Assembly (NCBI GenBank): GCA_900290255.1 | Contig: OMOD01000007.1 | Location: 46,000 to 109,999 of the forward strand | Source of the DNA: Candidatus Sulfotelmatobacter kueseliae | Lineage (GTDB): Bacteria > Acidobacteriota > Terriglobia > Terriglobales > Acidobacteriaceae | Direction: 5' to 3' | Length of the DNA: 64,000 nt | In this document: positions 27,092 to 35,383 of the stretch, piece by piece | Layout of the letters: each line of letters begins with the position of its first letter | Position numbering within the stretch: the stretch's first letter is position 1 | The notes under the pieces: model-generated | What the model was told of the DNA's origin: nothing | Databases searched by the model: none | The model's input: only the letters and a program-made list of their open reading frames with translations | Made by a program: the position numbers and the translations under genes

Positions 27092-30000
27092 ATGTGGATT
27101 GTTGCGCTCGCCCTAAGGCGGCCCTACACGTTTGTTGTCATGGCGCTGGTGATCATCCTGCTGATGATCGCAGCCGTTCAGCGGACTCCTGTAGATATTT
27201 TCCCTGACATTAATATCCCTGTGATCAGTGTCGTGTGGAGGTACGACGGGTTTGCGCCTTCGGAGATGGCTGACCGCATCATCACCAACTCTGAGCGCGG
27301 CCTTTCCATTACGGTCAACGACATCGAGCACACGGAGTCACAGTCGGTCAACGGTGTCGGCATCATCAAAATCTTCTTCCAGCCCGATGCCAATATCCAG
27401 GCGGCGCTGGCGCAGGTGACCGCGATGGTGCAAACCACGGTACGCAGCCTGCCGCCGGGAACTACGCCGCCGCTGGTCATCACGTACTCGGCCTCGTCCA
27501 CGCCGATTGTGCAACTCGGCCTGAGCAGCAAGACCCTCCCAGAGCAGCAACTGTTCGACCTTGGGCAAAACTTCCTGCGTAACCAGCTTGCCACCGTGCC
27601 CGGCGCAGCTACGCCTTATCCCTACGGCGGCAAGATCCGCCAGGTCCAGGTGGACCTCGACATTCCACGCTTGCAGGCCAACGGGCTTTCGCCCAACGAC
27701 ATTGTCAGTGCCATCAACGCGGAGAACCTGATTACCCCGTCGGGCACGGCCAAGATCGGGCCGCTGGAATACCAGGTGGAGATGAACAGCTCGCCGCGCA
27801 CCATCGCCGACTTGAATGACCTGCCGGTGAAGACGGTGAACGGCTCGACCATTTACATGCGCGACGTGGCCCACATTCGCGACGGATTTGCGCCGCAGAC
27901 CAACATCGTGCGCCAGGACGGCGTCCGCGGCACGCTGATGTCGATGTACAAGATCGGCAGCGCATCCACACTCACGATCGTGCAAGCGGTAAAGGACCTG
28001 ATCCCCATCGCCGCCCTGCAATTGCCGCGCGACATCACCATCAAACCCTTGTTTGACCAGTCGCTGTTTGTGCGGGCCTCGATCAATGGCGTCGTGCGCG
28101 AAGCGCTGATCGCCGCCGCGTTGACCGCGGTGATGATCTTGCTGTTTCTGGGCGACTGGCGGCCGACTTTCGTTATCTCCATCTCCATCCCGCTCTCCAT
28201 TTTTGTTTCCGTAATCCTGCTGAGCGCATTAGGCGAGACCATCAACATTATGACCCTGGGCGGCCTCGCGCTGGCCGTAGGCATTCTGGTGGACGACGCG
28301 ACCGTCGCGATTGAAAACATCGAACGCCATCTGGCGCAGGGCAGGGAAATGAAGCAAGCGATTCTGGACGGCTCCGCCGAAATCGCGGTACCGGCCTTCG
28401 TCTCGACGCTTTGCATCTGCATCGTGTTCGTGCCCATGTTCTTTCTTACTGGGGTGGCGCGATACCTTTTCGTCCCGCTGGCCGAAGCCGTATCGTTCGC
28501 GATGCTGGCCTCGTATTTTCTTTCGCGGACGCTGGTACCGACGATGGTGATGTACATCATGCGCGGCCACGAGCATCGGGCAGAAGGGCCCAAGACGTTT
28601 TTCGGACGTTATCAGCGCGGTTTCGAGCAAGGCTTCGAAAACTTCCGCCGCGGCTATTACCAACTGCTGGAAACAACGATCGAGCACCGCAAGCTGTTCG
28701 CCTCCTGTTTCCTGGCTTTTTGTGTTCTCTCGCTGGGACTGGTGTTCTTCCTGGGACAGGACTTCTTTCCCTCCGTTGACGCCGGACTGATGCGGCTGCA
28801 CGTTCGCGCCCGCGCCGGGTTGCGGGTCGAGGAGACCGCGCGCCTGTGCGACGAAATCGAGCGATACCTACACCAGGAGATTCCCAAGGACGAGTTGGTT
28901 ACGATCCTGGACAATATCGGGCTGCCGTACTCGGGCATGAATCTGTCGTACGGTAATTCCGGCGTCGTGGGGACCAGCGACGCGGAGATTCTGGTCGGGC
29001 TGAATGCCGAACACCACCACTCCACCGATGGATACATTCGCAAGTTGCGCGCTGAACTTCCGCGCCAGTTTCCGGGTGTGGAGTTCTACTTTCAGCCGGC
29101 GGACATCGTCTCGCAAATCCTGAACTTCGGGTTGCCTGCGCCCATTGACATTCAATTGGTGGGCGCGGACACACAGCAGAACTATGCCATCGCGCAACGA
29201 ATTGCGAACCGGCTGCGCCAAGTTCCTGGAACCGCCGACGTTCACGTGCAGCAGATGATGAGCCTGCCGACGCTGCATCTGCAGATCGACCGAACTAGGG
29301 CCACGCAGGTGGGCATGAACACGCGTGATGTAGCGCAGAACGTGCTGGTTTCGCTGAGCGGAAGCTTCCTGGTCGCCCCCAATTTCTGGCTCAATCCCAC
29401 GAACGGAGTGACTTACTCGGTCGTGGTACAGGCGCCGCAGTACCGAGTCACTTCACTGCAAGACCTGATGAACGTGCCGGTCACCGATTCGAGGGTGCCC
29501 AGTTCGCAGGTGCTGGGTAATCTGGTGCAGTTGTCGCCAGCGGCGCGGCCCGCCGTGGTTTCGCACTATAACGTACAACCGGTCATTGACGTCTATGCCA
29601 GCACGCAGGGCCGCGACCTTGGAGCTGTGGCCAAGGACACGATGAAGGCCCTGCAGCCCTTCCAGCAGCAATTGCCGCGCGGGACGCAGTTTATGGTCCG
29701 CGGGCAAGTGGAAACGATGAAGTCGTCCTTTGTTGGATTGGGCATTGGTCTGGTATTGGCGATTGTGCTGGTGTATTTGCTGATCGTGGTGAATTTTCAG
29801 TCGTGGCTTGATCCCTTCATTATTATTACCGCCCTGCCGGGTGCGTTGGCCGGCATCTGCTGGATCTTGTTGCTGACGCGCACGACCATGAACGTCCCAT
29901 CTTTGACCGGAGCGGTTATGTGCATGGGCGTGGCCACGGCCAATTCGATCCTGTTGGTTTCGTTCGCGCGCGATCGCATGAGAGCCGGGATTCCCGCGAT

Positions 30001-30247
30001 TCAGGCCGCTCTGGAGGCGGGGTATACCCGAATTCGCCCGGTGCTGATGACCGCTTTGGCTATGATTATCGGCATGGTGCCGATGTCGCTGGGTTTGGGC
30101 GAAGGCGGCGAGCAGAATGCGCCCCTGGGACGCGCTGTGATTGGCGGTTTGTTGTTTGCCACGGTCGCGACGCTGTTCTTCGTGCCGTCGATCTTTGCCA
30201 TGATTCATGGCCACCGGGAGGCAAGAGAGGCGGCCAGGCAGTCGTAG
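27092..30247 (+). CDS. RND-family multidrug efflux pump, inner-membrane permease subunit
   Basis: 1051 residues, normal for AcrB/MdtB-type or HAE1 pumps. The first transmembrane helix (RRPYTFVVMALVIILLMIAAV) is followed by TPVDIFPDINIPVISVVWRYDG, the porter domain, then TM2-6 with GGLALAVGILVDDATVAIENIER, in which the Asp pair carries protons. A second half repeats the plan with VVNFQSWLDPFIIITALPGALAG, TGAVMCMGVATANSILLVSFARDR and RIRPVLMTALAMIIGMVP. It would export amphipathic compounds with the adaptor and channel encoded downstream. The ribosome site before the ATG is weak. Confidence 0.95.
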   Translation: MWIVALALRRPYTFVVMALVIILLMIAAVQRTPVDIFPDINIPVISVVWRYDGFAPSEMADRIITNSERGLSITVNDIEHTESQSVNGVGIIKIFFQPDANIQAALAQVTAMVQTTVRSLPPGTTPPLVITYSASSTPIVQLGLSSKTLPEQQLFDLGQNFLRNQLATVPGAATPYPYGGKIRQVQVDLDIPRLQANGLSPNDIVSAINAENLITPSGTAKIGPLEYQVEMNSSPRTIADLNDLPVKTVNGSTIYMRDVAHIRDGFAPQTNIVRQDGVRGTLMSMYKIGSASTLTIVQAVKDLIPIAALQLPRDITIKPLFDQSLFVRASINGVVREALIAAALTAVMILLFLGDWRPTFVISISIPLSIFVSVILLSALGETINIMTLGGLALAVGILVDDATVAIENIERHLAQGREMKQAILDGSAEIAVPAFVSTLCICIVFVPMFFLTGVARYLFVPLAEAVSFAMLASYFLSRTLVPTMVMYIMRGHEHRAEGPKTFFGRYQRGFEQGFENFRRGYYQLLETTIEHRKLFASCFLAFCVLSLGLVFFLGQDFFPSVDAGLMRLHVRARAGLRVEETARLCDEIERYLHQEIPKDELVTILDNIGLPYSGMNLSYGNSGVVGTSDAEILVGLNAEHHHSTDGYIRKLRAELPRQFPGVEFYFQPADIVSQILNFGLPAPIDIQLVGADTQQNYAIAQRIANRLRQVPGTADVHVQQMMSLPTLHLQIDRTRATQVGMNTRDVAQNVLVSLSGSFLVAPNFWLNPTNGVTYSVVVQAPQYRVTSLQDLMNVPVTDSRVPSSQVLGNLVQLSPAARPAVVSHYNVQPVIDVYASTQGRDLGAVAKDTMKALQPFQQQLPRGTQFMVRGQVETMKSSFVGLGIGLVLAIVLVYLLIVVNFQSWLDPFIIITALPGALAGICWILLLTRTTMNVPSLTGAVMCMGVATANSILLVSFARDRMRAGIPAIQAALEAGYTRIRPVLMTALAMIIGMVPMSLGLGEGGEQNAPLGRAVIGGLLFATVATLFFVPSIFAMIHGHREAREAARQS

Positions 30248-30289
30248 CAGGATTGGAATACTCTGGAACCGAACAGAAAGAGGAGCACG

Positions 30290-30376
30290 ATGGAAACTGT
30301 TGAGCCTGACGCTGTGCGACCCAAGCAAGGCAAACTGACCGAGGGAATGAAGCGATATGGATTCACGATCGACTGA
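30290..30376 (+). CDS. Candidate 28-residue ORF between pump and adaptor genes
   Basis: ATG at 30290 follows AGAGGAGCACG, the best ribosome site in this operon, and reads 28 codons to a TGA at 30374-30376. The peptide starts METVEPDAVRPK and ends KRYGFTID; it is charged and has no membrane segment. Its last 20 bases overlap the start of the adaptor gene in another frame, so it could couple adaptor translation to the pump gene. I do not recognise it, and it could be only a remnant. Confidence 0.4.
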   Translation: METVEPDAVRPKQGKLTEGMKRYGFTID

Positions 30377-31598
30377 ACCTGAACTAACGGAGCCTAAACC
30401 CAGCGCTCCCCAAATAACGCCACCGCCGAAATTGCCAGCGGCCTCGCCGCGCAAGGCCTTGCTCATGGTTGGCGGCGTTGTTCTGCTGTTGATCGTCGGT
30501 GCTGTGGTCACAGCGCTCGTGCGGATTCATAACGGCGATGTTCTGGCCAAAGAAACGGAACAAGAGGCCACTCCGACGGTTGCAGTGGTCCACCCGGTGG
30601 CGGAAAAACCCGATGAGGAACTGGTGCTGCCCGGCACCATGCAGGCGTATGAGGAATCTCCGATTTACGCACGAACCAATGGATATCTGCTGCGCTGGTA
30701 CAAGGATATTGGCAGCCGGGTCACTAAAGGCGAGCTTTTGGCCGACATTGATACGCCCGAGGTGGACCAGGAATTGATGCAGGCTCGTGCCAACCGCCAG
30801 CAGGTCCTGGCCCAACTCGATCTGGCGAAGATCAATGCTGATCGCTATGTGAACTTGCGCAAGACCGATTCAGTTTCGCAGCAAGAGGCCGACCAGCAGT
30901 CCAGCGGGTACGAGCAGGCCGTAGCCAACCTGGCCGCAGCCGATGCCAACGTCCGGCGGCTCGAAGAACTGGAATCGTTCAAGCACGTCTACTCACCGTT
31001 CACTGGCGTGCTGACTAAACGCACCGTGGATCCAGGCGCGCTGATCAATGCCGGCGTGAGCGGGGCGGCAGGCAAGGAATTGTTCGACATCGCGCAAGTT
31101 GATCCTCTGCGCGTTTACATCAGCGTTCCGCAGAGCTATGCGCCTTCCATCAAGAACGGCATGGATGCCGAGGTAACCTTGCAGGAGTATCCCGGGCAGA
31201 AGTTCAAGGGAACCGTGGCTCGTACAGCGGAAGCGATTGATCCGGCGACGCGCACGTTGCTCACCGAAGTGGACGTGCCCAACAAGAAGGGTCAGCTGTT
31301 GCCCGGTTCTTATGGGGAAGTGCATTTCCGAGTGGGGATGAACGCGCAAAAGGTCACGCTCCCCGTGAACACCATGCTCTTCCGCCAGGAAGGCGCGCAG
31401 GTAGCCATAGTGGGCATAGATGGCAAGCTGCACCTGCGTCCGATCACCATTGGCCGTGATTACGGGACCACTCTGGAAATTTTGGGCGGCGTGGAAGTGG
31501 GCGACCGTGTGGTCATCAATCCCGCCGACTCCCTCGAAGAAGGGCAGCCAGTGAATGTGGTTCCGGAGAATGGCCCGCCAGTGCCGGGAGGGCAGTAG
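30357..31598 (+). CDS. RND efflux periplasmic adaptor (membrane-fusion protein)
   Basis: 413 residues. A cytoplasmic Pro-rich N-terminus leads into one membrane anchor (ALLMVGGVVLLLIVGAVVTALV). Then come a lipoyl-like half-motif (LVLPGTMQAYEESPIYARTNGYLLRWYKDIGSRVTKGELLADI), an alpha-hairpin (ELMQARANRQQVLAQL to NVRRLEELESF) and the second lipoyl half (VYSPFTGVLTKRTVDPGALI). Beta-barrel and membrane-proximal domains follow, ending VGDRVVINPADSLEEGQPVNVV. It joins the inner-membrane pump to the outer-membrane channel encoded two bases downstream. Its start lies inside the preceding short ORF. Confidence 0.95.
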   Translation: MDSRSTEPELTEPKPSAPQITPPPKLPAASPRKALLMVGGVVLLLIVGAVVTALVRIHNGDVLAKETEQEATPTVAVVHPVAEKPDEELVLPGTMQAYEESPIYARTNGYLLRWYKDIGSRVTKGELLADIDTPEVDQELMQARANRQQVLAQLDLAKINADRYVNLRKTDSVSQQEADQQSSGYEQAVANLAAADANVRRLEELESFKHVYSPFTGVLTKRTVDPGALINAGVSGAAGKELFDIAQVDPLRVYISVPQSYAPSIKNGMDAEVTLQEYPGQKFKGTVARTAEAIDPATRTLLTEVDVPNKKGQLLPGSYGEVHFRVGMNAQKVTLPVNTMLFRQEGAQVAIVGIDGKLHLRPITIGRDYGTTLEILGGVEVGDRVVINPADSLEEGQPVNVVPENGPPVPGGQ

Positions 31599-31600
31599 CC

Positions 31601-33064
31601 GTGAGCGGATTGAATCTGGCGGTCGGCATTCTGGCGACGGGCGCGCTGGCCGGTTGTGCGGTTGGGCCGAACTACCATCGTCCATTGGTCGAGACACCGC
31701 CAATTTACAAGACAGAGGCGCCTTGGCGGGTGGCAGCGCCGAAAGACTCCTTGCCCAAGGAAGCCTGGTGGGAGATTTTCAACGACGGCGAACTCAGCGG
31801 TTATGAGCAGCAATTACTCAAAGCTAATCAATCGCTGGAAGCGGCGCGAGACCGCCTGAACCAGGCACGGGCGCTGGCGCGAGTGACCTCAGCTGGGTTG
31901 TTCCCGACTCTTAACGCCGACCCCAGCGCTTCGCGAACTCGCTATTCGGCCAATCGCCCAGAGCAAGTCACGACCACCGGGCCGCTCACCCAGAGCACTT
32001 ATCAGATTCCCTTTCTGCTGAATTATGAGCCGGATCTGTTCGGGTCGGTGCGGCGCAACTTGCAGGCCTCGAATGCTGCTCTGCAATCGACGGCCGCTGA
32101 TCTGTACAACGCGCGCCTGGTGCTTTCCGCGGAACTGGCCGCCGACTACTTCAGCCTGCGCGAGCTTGACGCCGAGATGCAGGTCGTGCAGGAATCAGTT
32201 GAAATCCAGCAGAGGGGATTGCAGTTGGTGCAGAGCCGTCACACCGGCGGCGTAGCCTCCGGACTCGATCTGGCACAGCAGCAGACGCTCCTCGATTCAA
32301 CGGTTGCGCAGCTCTACCTTGTCCAGCAGCAACGAGCGCAGTACGAGCACGCCATTGCCGTGCTGACGGGGAATGCAGCGTCCACCTTCAACGTGCCAGT
32401 GCGTCCGCTGAAGGCTGAACCACCCCCAGTTCCGCTGGGAGTGCCATCGGACCTGCTGGAGCGGCGCCCGGATGTGGCCAGTGCAGAGCGCCAGATGGCA
32501 TACCAGAACGCACTGGTGGGAGTTGCCACCGCCGCTTTTTATCCACAACTCACGATCTCCGGGAGCGGCGGTTTTCAGAGCACGAGTCTGTCGAACTTGA
32601 TTACTGCCCCCAACGCGGTCTGGTCGTTAGGGGCCGATCTGCTGCAGCCGATTTTTCAGGGAGGTCGTAACCGCGCCAACCTGGAAGCAACCAAGGCCGC
32701 GTATGAAGCCACGGTCGCCAACTACCGCGAGTCGGTGCTCACCGCTTTCCAGCAGGTGGAGGACGGGTTGTCAGGCTTGAATGCGCTGTCAAAAGCTTCC
32801 GCCTCGCAGACCGCGGCCGTCGAAGACGCCCAGCGTGCGCTGCAGTTGGCCAACAACCGTTACACCGGCGGCGTAACCAGTTACCTCGACGTGATCACCG
32901 CGCAATCGGCGCTGCTGAGTAATCAGCGCCTGGCGACGCAACTTCTCGGTCAGCAACTGGTCACGTCTGTATATCTGGTGAAGGCCCTCGGCGGAGGGTG
33001 GGACGCATCCCAGATCCAGAATGAGCAAGTGCATCCGAAACCGGTACAGGCGATAGAACAGTAG
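31601..33064 (+). CDS. TolC/NodT-family outer-membrane efflux lipoprotein
   Basis: GTG start at 31601, two bases after the adaptor stop. 487 residues. A lipobox (ATGALAGC) then VGPNYHRP is typical for NodT-family channels, as are WWEIFNDGELSGYEQQLLKANQSLEAA, FLLNYEPDLFG, DYFSLRELDAEMQV and SDLLERRPDVASAERQMA. Two homologous coiled-coil halves end in RYTGGVTSYLDVITAQSALL. It provides the outer-membrane exit duct for the RND pump. All three parts of the tripartite exporter are therefore encoded in one tightly packed unit. Confidence 0.95.
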   Translation: MSGLNLAVGILATGALAGCAVGPNYHRPLVETPPIYKTEAPWRVAAPKDSLPKEAWWEIFNDGELSGYEQQLLKANQSLEAARDRLNQARALARVTSAGLFPTLNADPSASRTRYSANRPEQVTTTGPLTQSTYQIPFLLNYEPDLFGSVRRNLQASNAALQSTAADLYNARLVLSAELAADYFSLRELDAEMQVVQESVEIQQRGLQLVQSRHTGGVASGLDLAQQQTLLDSTVAQLYLVQQQRAQYEHAIAVLTGNAASTFNVPVRPLKAEPPPVPLGVPSDLLERRPDVASAERQMAYQNALVGVATAAFYPQLTISGSGGFQSTSLSNLITAPNAVWSLGADLLQPIFQGGRNRANLEATKAAYEATVANYRESVLTAFQQVEDGLSGLNALSKASASQTAAVEDAQRALQLANNRYTGGVTSYLDVITAQSALLSNQRLATQLLGQQLVTSVYLVKALGGGWDASQIQNEQVHPKPVQAIEQ

Positions 33065-33178
33065 CATTGCTGTCCGTCGTCGCTTCCGGGCGTCAGCCGC
33101 CGGACGCCCTCATTACCAGCGTTACGCAACAACAGGCACTGTTTTGGACTATCATTCTGCTGAACCCAGGGGGGGCTT

Positions 33179-34114
33179 GTGTCCAAACCGCGACTCTTGC
33201 TTTCGGTACTGAACGACAGCAACGATTTCCAAATCGAACAGGTGAACGGTGCCCGCCAGGCAGCCGCCAGGTTCGGGCTGGATCTCGAGATAGTCTATGC
33301 ACAGGACGACGGTATCCTTCAGAGTCAGCAACTGCTCAAGCCCATCCAGTCCGCCGCCGAACCCCGTCCCAACGTCATCATTCTTGAGCCGGCTGGATCC
33401 ACCACTCTTCCACATGTGGCACATGCCGCAGCCGCGCAGGGCATCGGTTGGATCGTTCTAAGCCGCGAGGCAGAGTACATCATGGAATTGCGCTCAGCCT
33501 TTCACGTCCCCGCCTTCGTGGTCACCCCTGACCACGAGGAAATCGGACGCATCCAGGGACGTCAACTCGCCGCCCTGTTGCCGCGAGGAGGAATCGTTCT
33601 CACTATTCAAGGTCCCGCTCATAGCACGGCAGCTAAGCTCCGCTATGCCGGTTTGCTGGAAACGAAACCCGAGAATATTCAACTCCGTGGGGTGAAGGGG
33701 CACTGGACTGAGGCCAGCGCTCAAAAAGCCGTCCACTCCTGGCTCGATCTTTCAACGTCGCGCGGAACCGACATCGCGGCGGTTTGCGCCCAGGATGATT
33801 CCATGGCGATAGGCGCGCGGAAGGCATTCGAGAACTCCGCCCACCAACTGCGCCAGTCCTGGTTGCAGATTCCTTTTCTCGGTTGCGACGGACTGCCCCA
33901 CTCGGGGCAGGAATGGGTTCGTCGCGGCCTGTTAACGGCTACCGTCTTCAGCCCGCCGACGGCGCCGCTGGCCATCGACTTGATCGCGCGTTTTCTGCGC
34001 GACGGAACTATGCCTCCGCCACGCACTCTGACGGAAGCCCGGTCAATCCCTGATATCGAAACCCTCAGCAGCAAGGGGCGGCGGGCACAGCCGGATAACT
34101 CAACGTCGAGCTGA
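33179..34114 (+). CDS. Periplasmic-binding-protein-like (type 1) domain protein without signal peptide
   Basis: GTG start preceded by a G-rich AGGGGGGG stretch; 311 residues. LLLSVLNDSNDFQIEQVNGARQAA, the LEPAGS region, AAAAQGIGWIVLSRE, GIVLTIQGPAHSTAA, CAQDDSMAIGARKAF and FLGCDGLP match the type-1 periplasmic-binding fold used by sugar ABC transporters. There is no signal peptide, no lipobox and no helix-turn-helix, and no ABC transporter genes lie nearby. It may be a cytoplasmic sensor. It starts 114 bp after the efflux channel gene on the same strand; a functional link is unproven. Confidence 0.7.
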   Translation: MSKPRLLLSVLNDSNDFQIEQVNGARQAAARFGLDLEIVYAQDDGILQSQQLLKPIQSAAEPRPNVIILEPAGSTTLPHVAHAAAAQGIGWIVLSREAEYIMELRSAFHVPAFVVTPDHEEIGRIQGRQLAALLPRGGIVLTIQGPAHSTAAKLRYAGLLETKPENIQLRGVKGHWTEASAQKAVHSWLDLSTSRGTDIAAVCAQDDSMAIGARKAFENSAHQLRQSWLQIPFLGCDGLPHSGQEWVRRGLLTATVFSPPTAPLAIDLIARFLRDGTMPPPRTLTEARSIPDIETLSSKGRRAQPDNSTSS

Positions 34115-34385
34115 AATCCGGTGATTGCGCGCAGAAGAACCTGGGAAGCCGAGTGGGCGACGCTCGGATGGTGGAGTTGAAAGGCGCCTTCCGCGAGCAC
34201 TGGGCCTTGGCCTCAATGACAATGTGATATACACGTCTCTCGCCGAGTCAAGGACTGGCCGGAGTGAAGACGCTAGCGGAGTTGCTTACTAAAACAAGAA
34301 CTGACACTATTACCTCAGCCCGAACCCACAGCCGGCGACAGGTCGTGGTGTAGTTCGTTGTATCTAAAGTGGTTACCGTCAGAAT

Positions 34386-34475
34386 GCCGGGATGGCGAAA
34401 TTGGCAGACGCAGCGGACTTAAAATCCGCAGGGGCCAAAAGCCTCATGGGGGTTCGATTCCCCCTCCCGGCACCA
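34386..34475 (+). tRNA. tRNA-Leu (anticodon TAA)
   Basis: The acceptor arms GCCGGGA (34386) and TCCCGGC (34465) pair fully, with discriminator A and a gene-encoded CCA. The anticodon stem GCGGA/TCCGC holds the loop CTTAAAA with anticodon TAA (34420-34422). A long variable arm, as in class II tRNAs, and the T arm GGGGGTTCGATTCCCCC are present. It reads UUA and, by wobble, UUG codons. Nothing suggests an integrated element at its 3-prime end within the next 300 bp. Confidence 0.97.
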
Positions 34476-34815
34476 GCACTTTTGGTGTCAGTAGGTTGCA
34501 GTTGTTCCCTAGAATACTTCCCTAGTATTTGGGGCTACCTTTCAAGGGCGGAAAGGAGCCAGTACCCTCACCGGCAGGGCACGGACTATAATTACGCGCA
34601 CGCACGATCCTGACCTCCCGCACGAAACTGGGCTGTATGAGATCCAATCTTCCCTCCGCGCCGCTGCCGCCGAAAACAGGTGTCGAACTGCGGAATTGAA
34701 ATTTGCGAAAACTGGTTCGCCAAGATCGGACGCGAAGTCATTGCGCGCGGCCCACGCCCTGGGCGGAGAAGTTTTCCGTTAGCCAGCGAAGACCCAAAAT
34801 ATTCGGTGGTTCCCT
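34476..34815. other. Intergenic region after tRNA-Leu
   Basis: 340 bp with no supported gene. Short frames here lack ribosome sites and any recognisable motif. CTAGAATACTTCCCTAG near 34511 is a weak inverted repeat. No repeat of the tRNA 3-prime end, integrase or terminator with a clear T-run is visible. Confidence 0.5.
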
Positions 34816-35265
34816 CTAGTGGTAGTGGAGCAAGTAGCCAGGTTCGAGAGGGAGCTTTCCGTCAACTTTTACGACTACGATTTCACTCGTGATGGAGTAA
34901 GTGTCAACAACTCCCACCGCATTGGGAGTACTACTGACAAGCCTAATCACCTCGGCGTCACTGTTGACTACGATAATGCTTCGGTTGGTCGCCATCTGGG
35001 AGAGTCCCTCCGGCGTCTGCGCCAGGAGTTTGCTGGCTACGGCCTGAGTTTCCGGCGTCTTCAATAGCTTGACGACCAGAATTATTTCCTGGCCGTCCGC
35101 CAGTCGGGCGGGCGCTGACTTGAATGCCTTAATGAATGCAGCGGACTGGACTGCGGTGACCTTGGAGTTTTTCGCCACGACGAGCGCCGCGTCTTTGGCA
35201 AACGCCGGCAGCGGCGCAGCAGCGAGCAGCGCCAGCAGCACAAGCTTTCCGACCGATACCCTCAC
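34816..35265 (-). CDS. Small secreted PstS-like substrate-binding domain protein
   Basis: The open frame reaches 35313, but a GTG at 35265 starts directly with a good signal peptide (VRVSVGKLVLLALLAAAPLPAFA). About 125 mature residues follow: ALVVAKNSKVTAVQSAAFIKAFKSAPARLADGQEI, FLKTPETQAVASKLL-like helix, and a C-terminal NAVGVVDTYSITSEIVVVKVDGKLP. The pattern resembles a shortened phosphate-binding (PstS-like) domain, as in small periplasmic proteins of unknown ligand. No transporter gene is adjacent. It is divergent from the TPR gene at 35384. The assignment is tentative. Confidence 0.6.
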   Translation of the reverse strand: MRVSVGKLVLLALLAAAPLPAFAKDAALVVAKNSKVTAVQSAAFIKAFKSAPARLADGQEIILVVKLLKTPETQAVASKLLAQTPEGLSQMATNRSIIVVNSDAEVIRLVSSTPNAVGVVDTYSITSEIVVVKVDGKLPLEPGYLLHYH

Positions 35266-35383
35266 GCTATTACCAAGAGCAAAGTTATAAGGACCCACAG
35301 CCGAGTTCAGCACATGGAAAAATCCAGTTCAAGTTACCTTAGCTACTTTTTAGGAAACTAGGACTCTGCTACGTTGGCCGGTT

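Noticed and set aside
34386-34815. Integration site of a mobile island at tRNA-Leu
   Set aside because: No integrase, no repeat of the tRNA end and no change in gene type was seen downstream.
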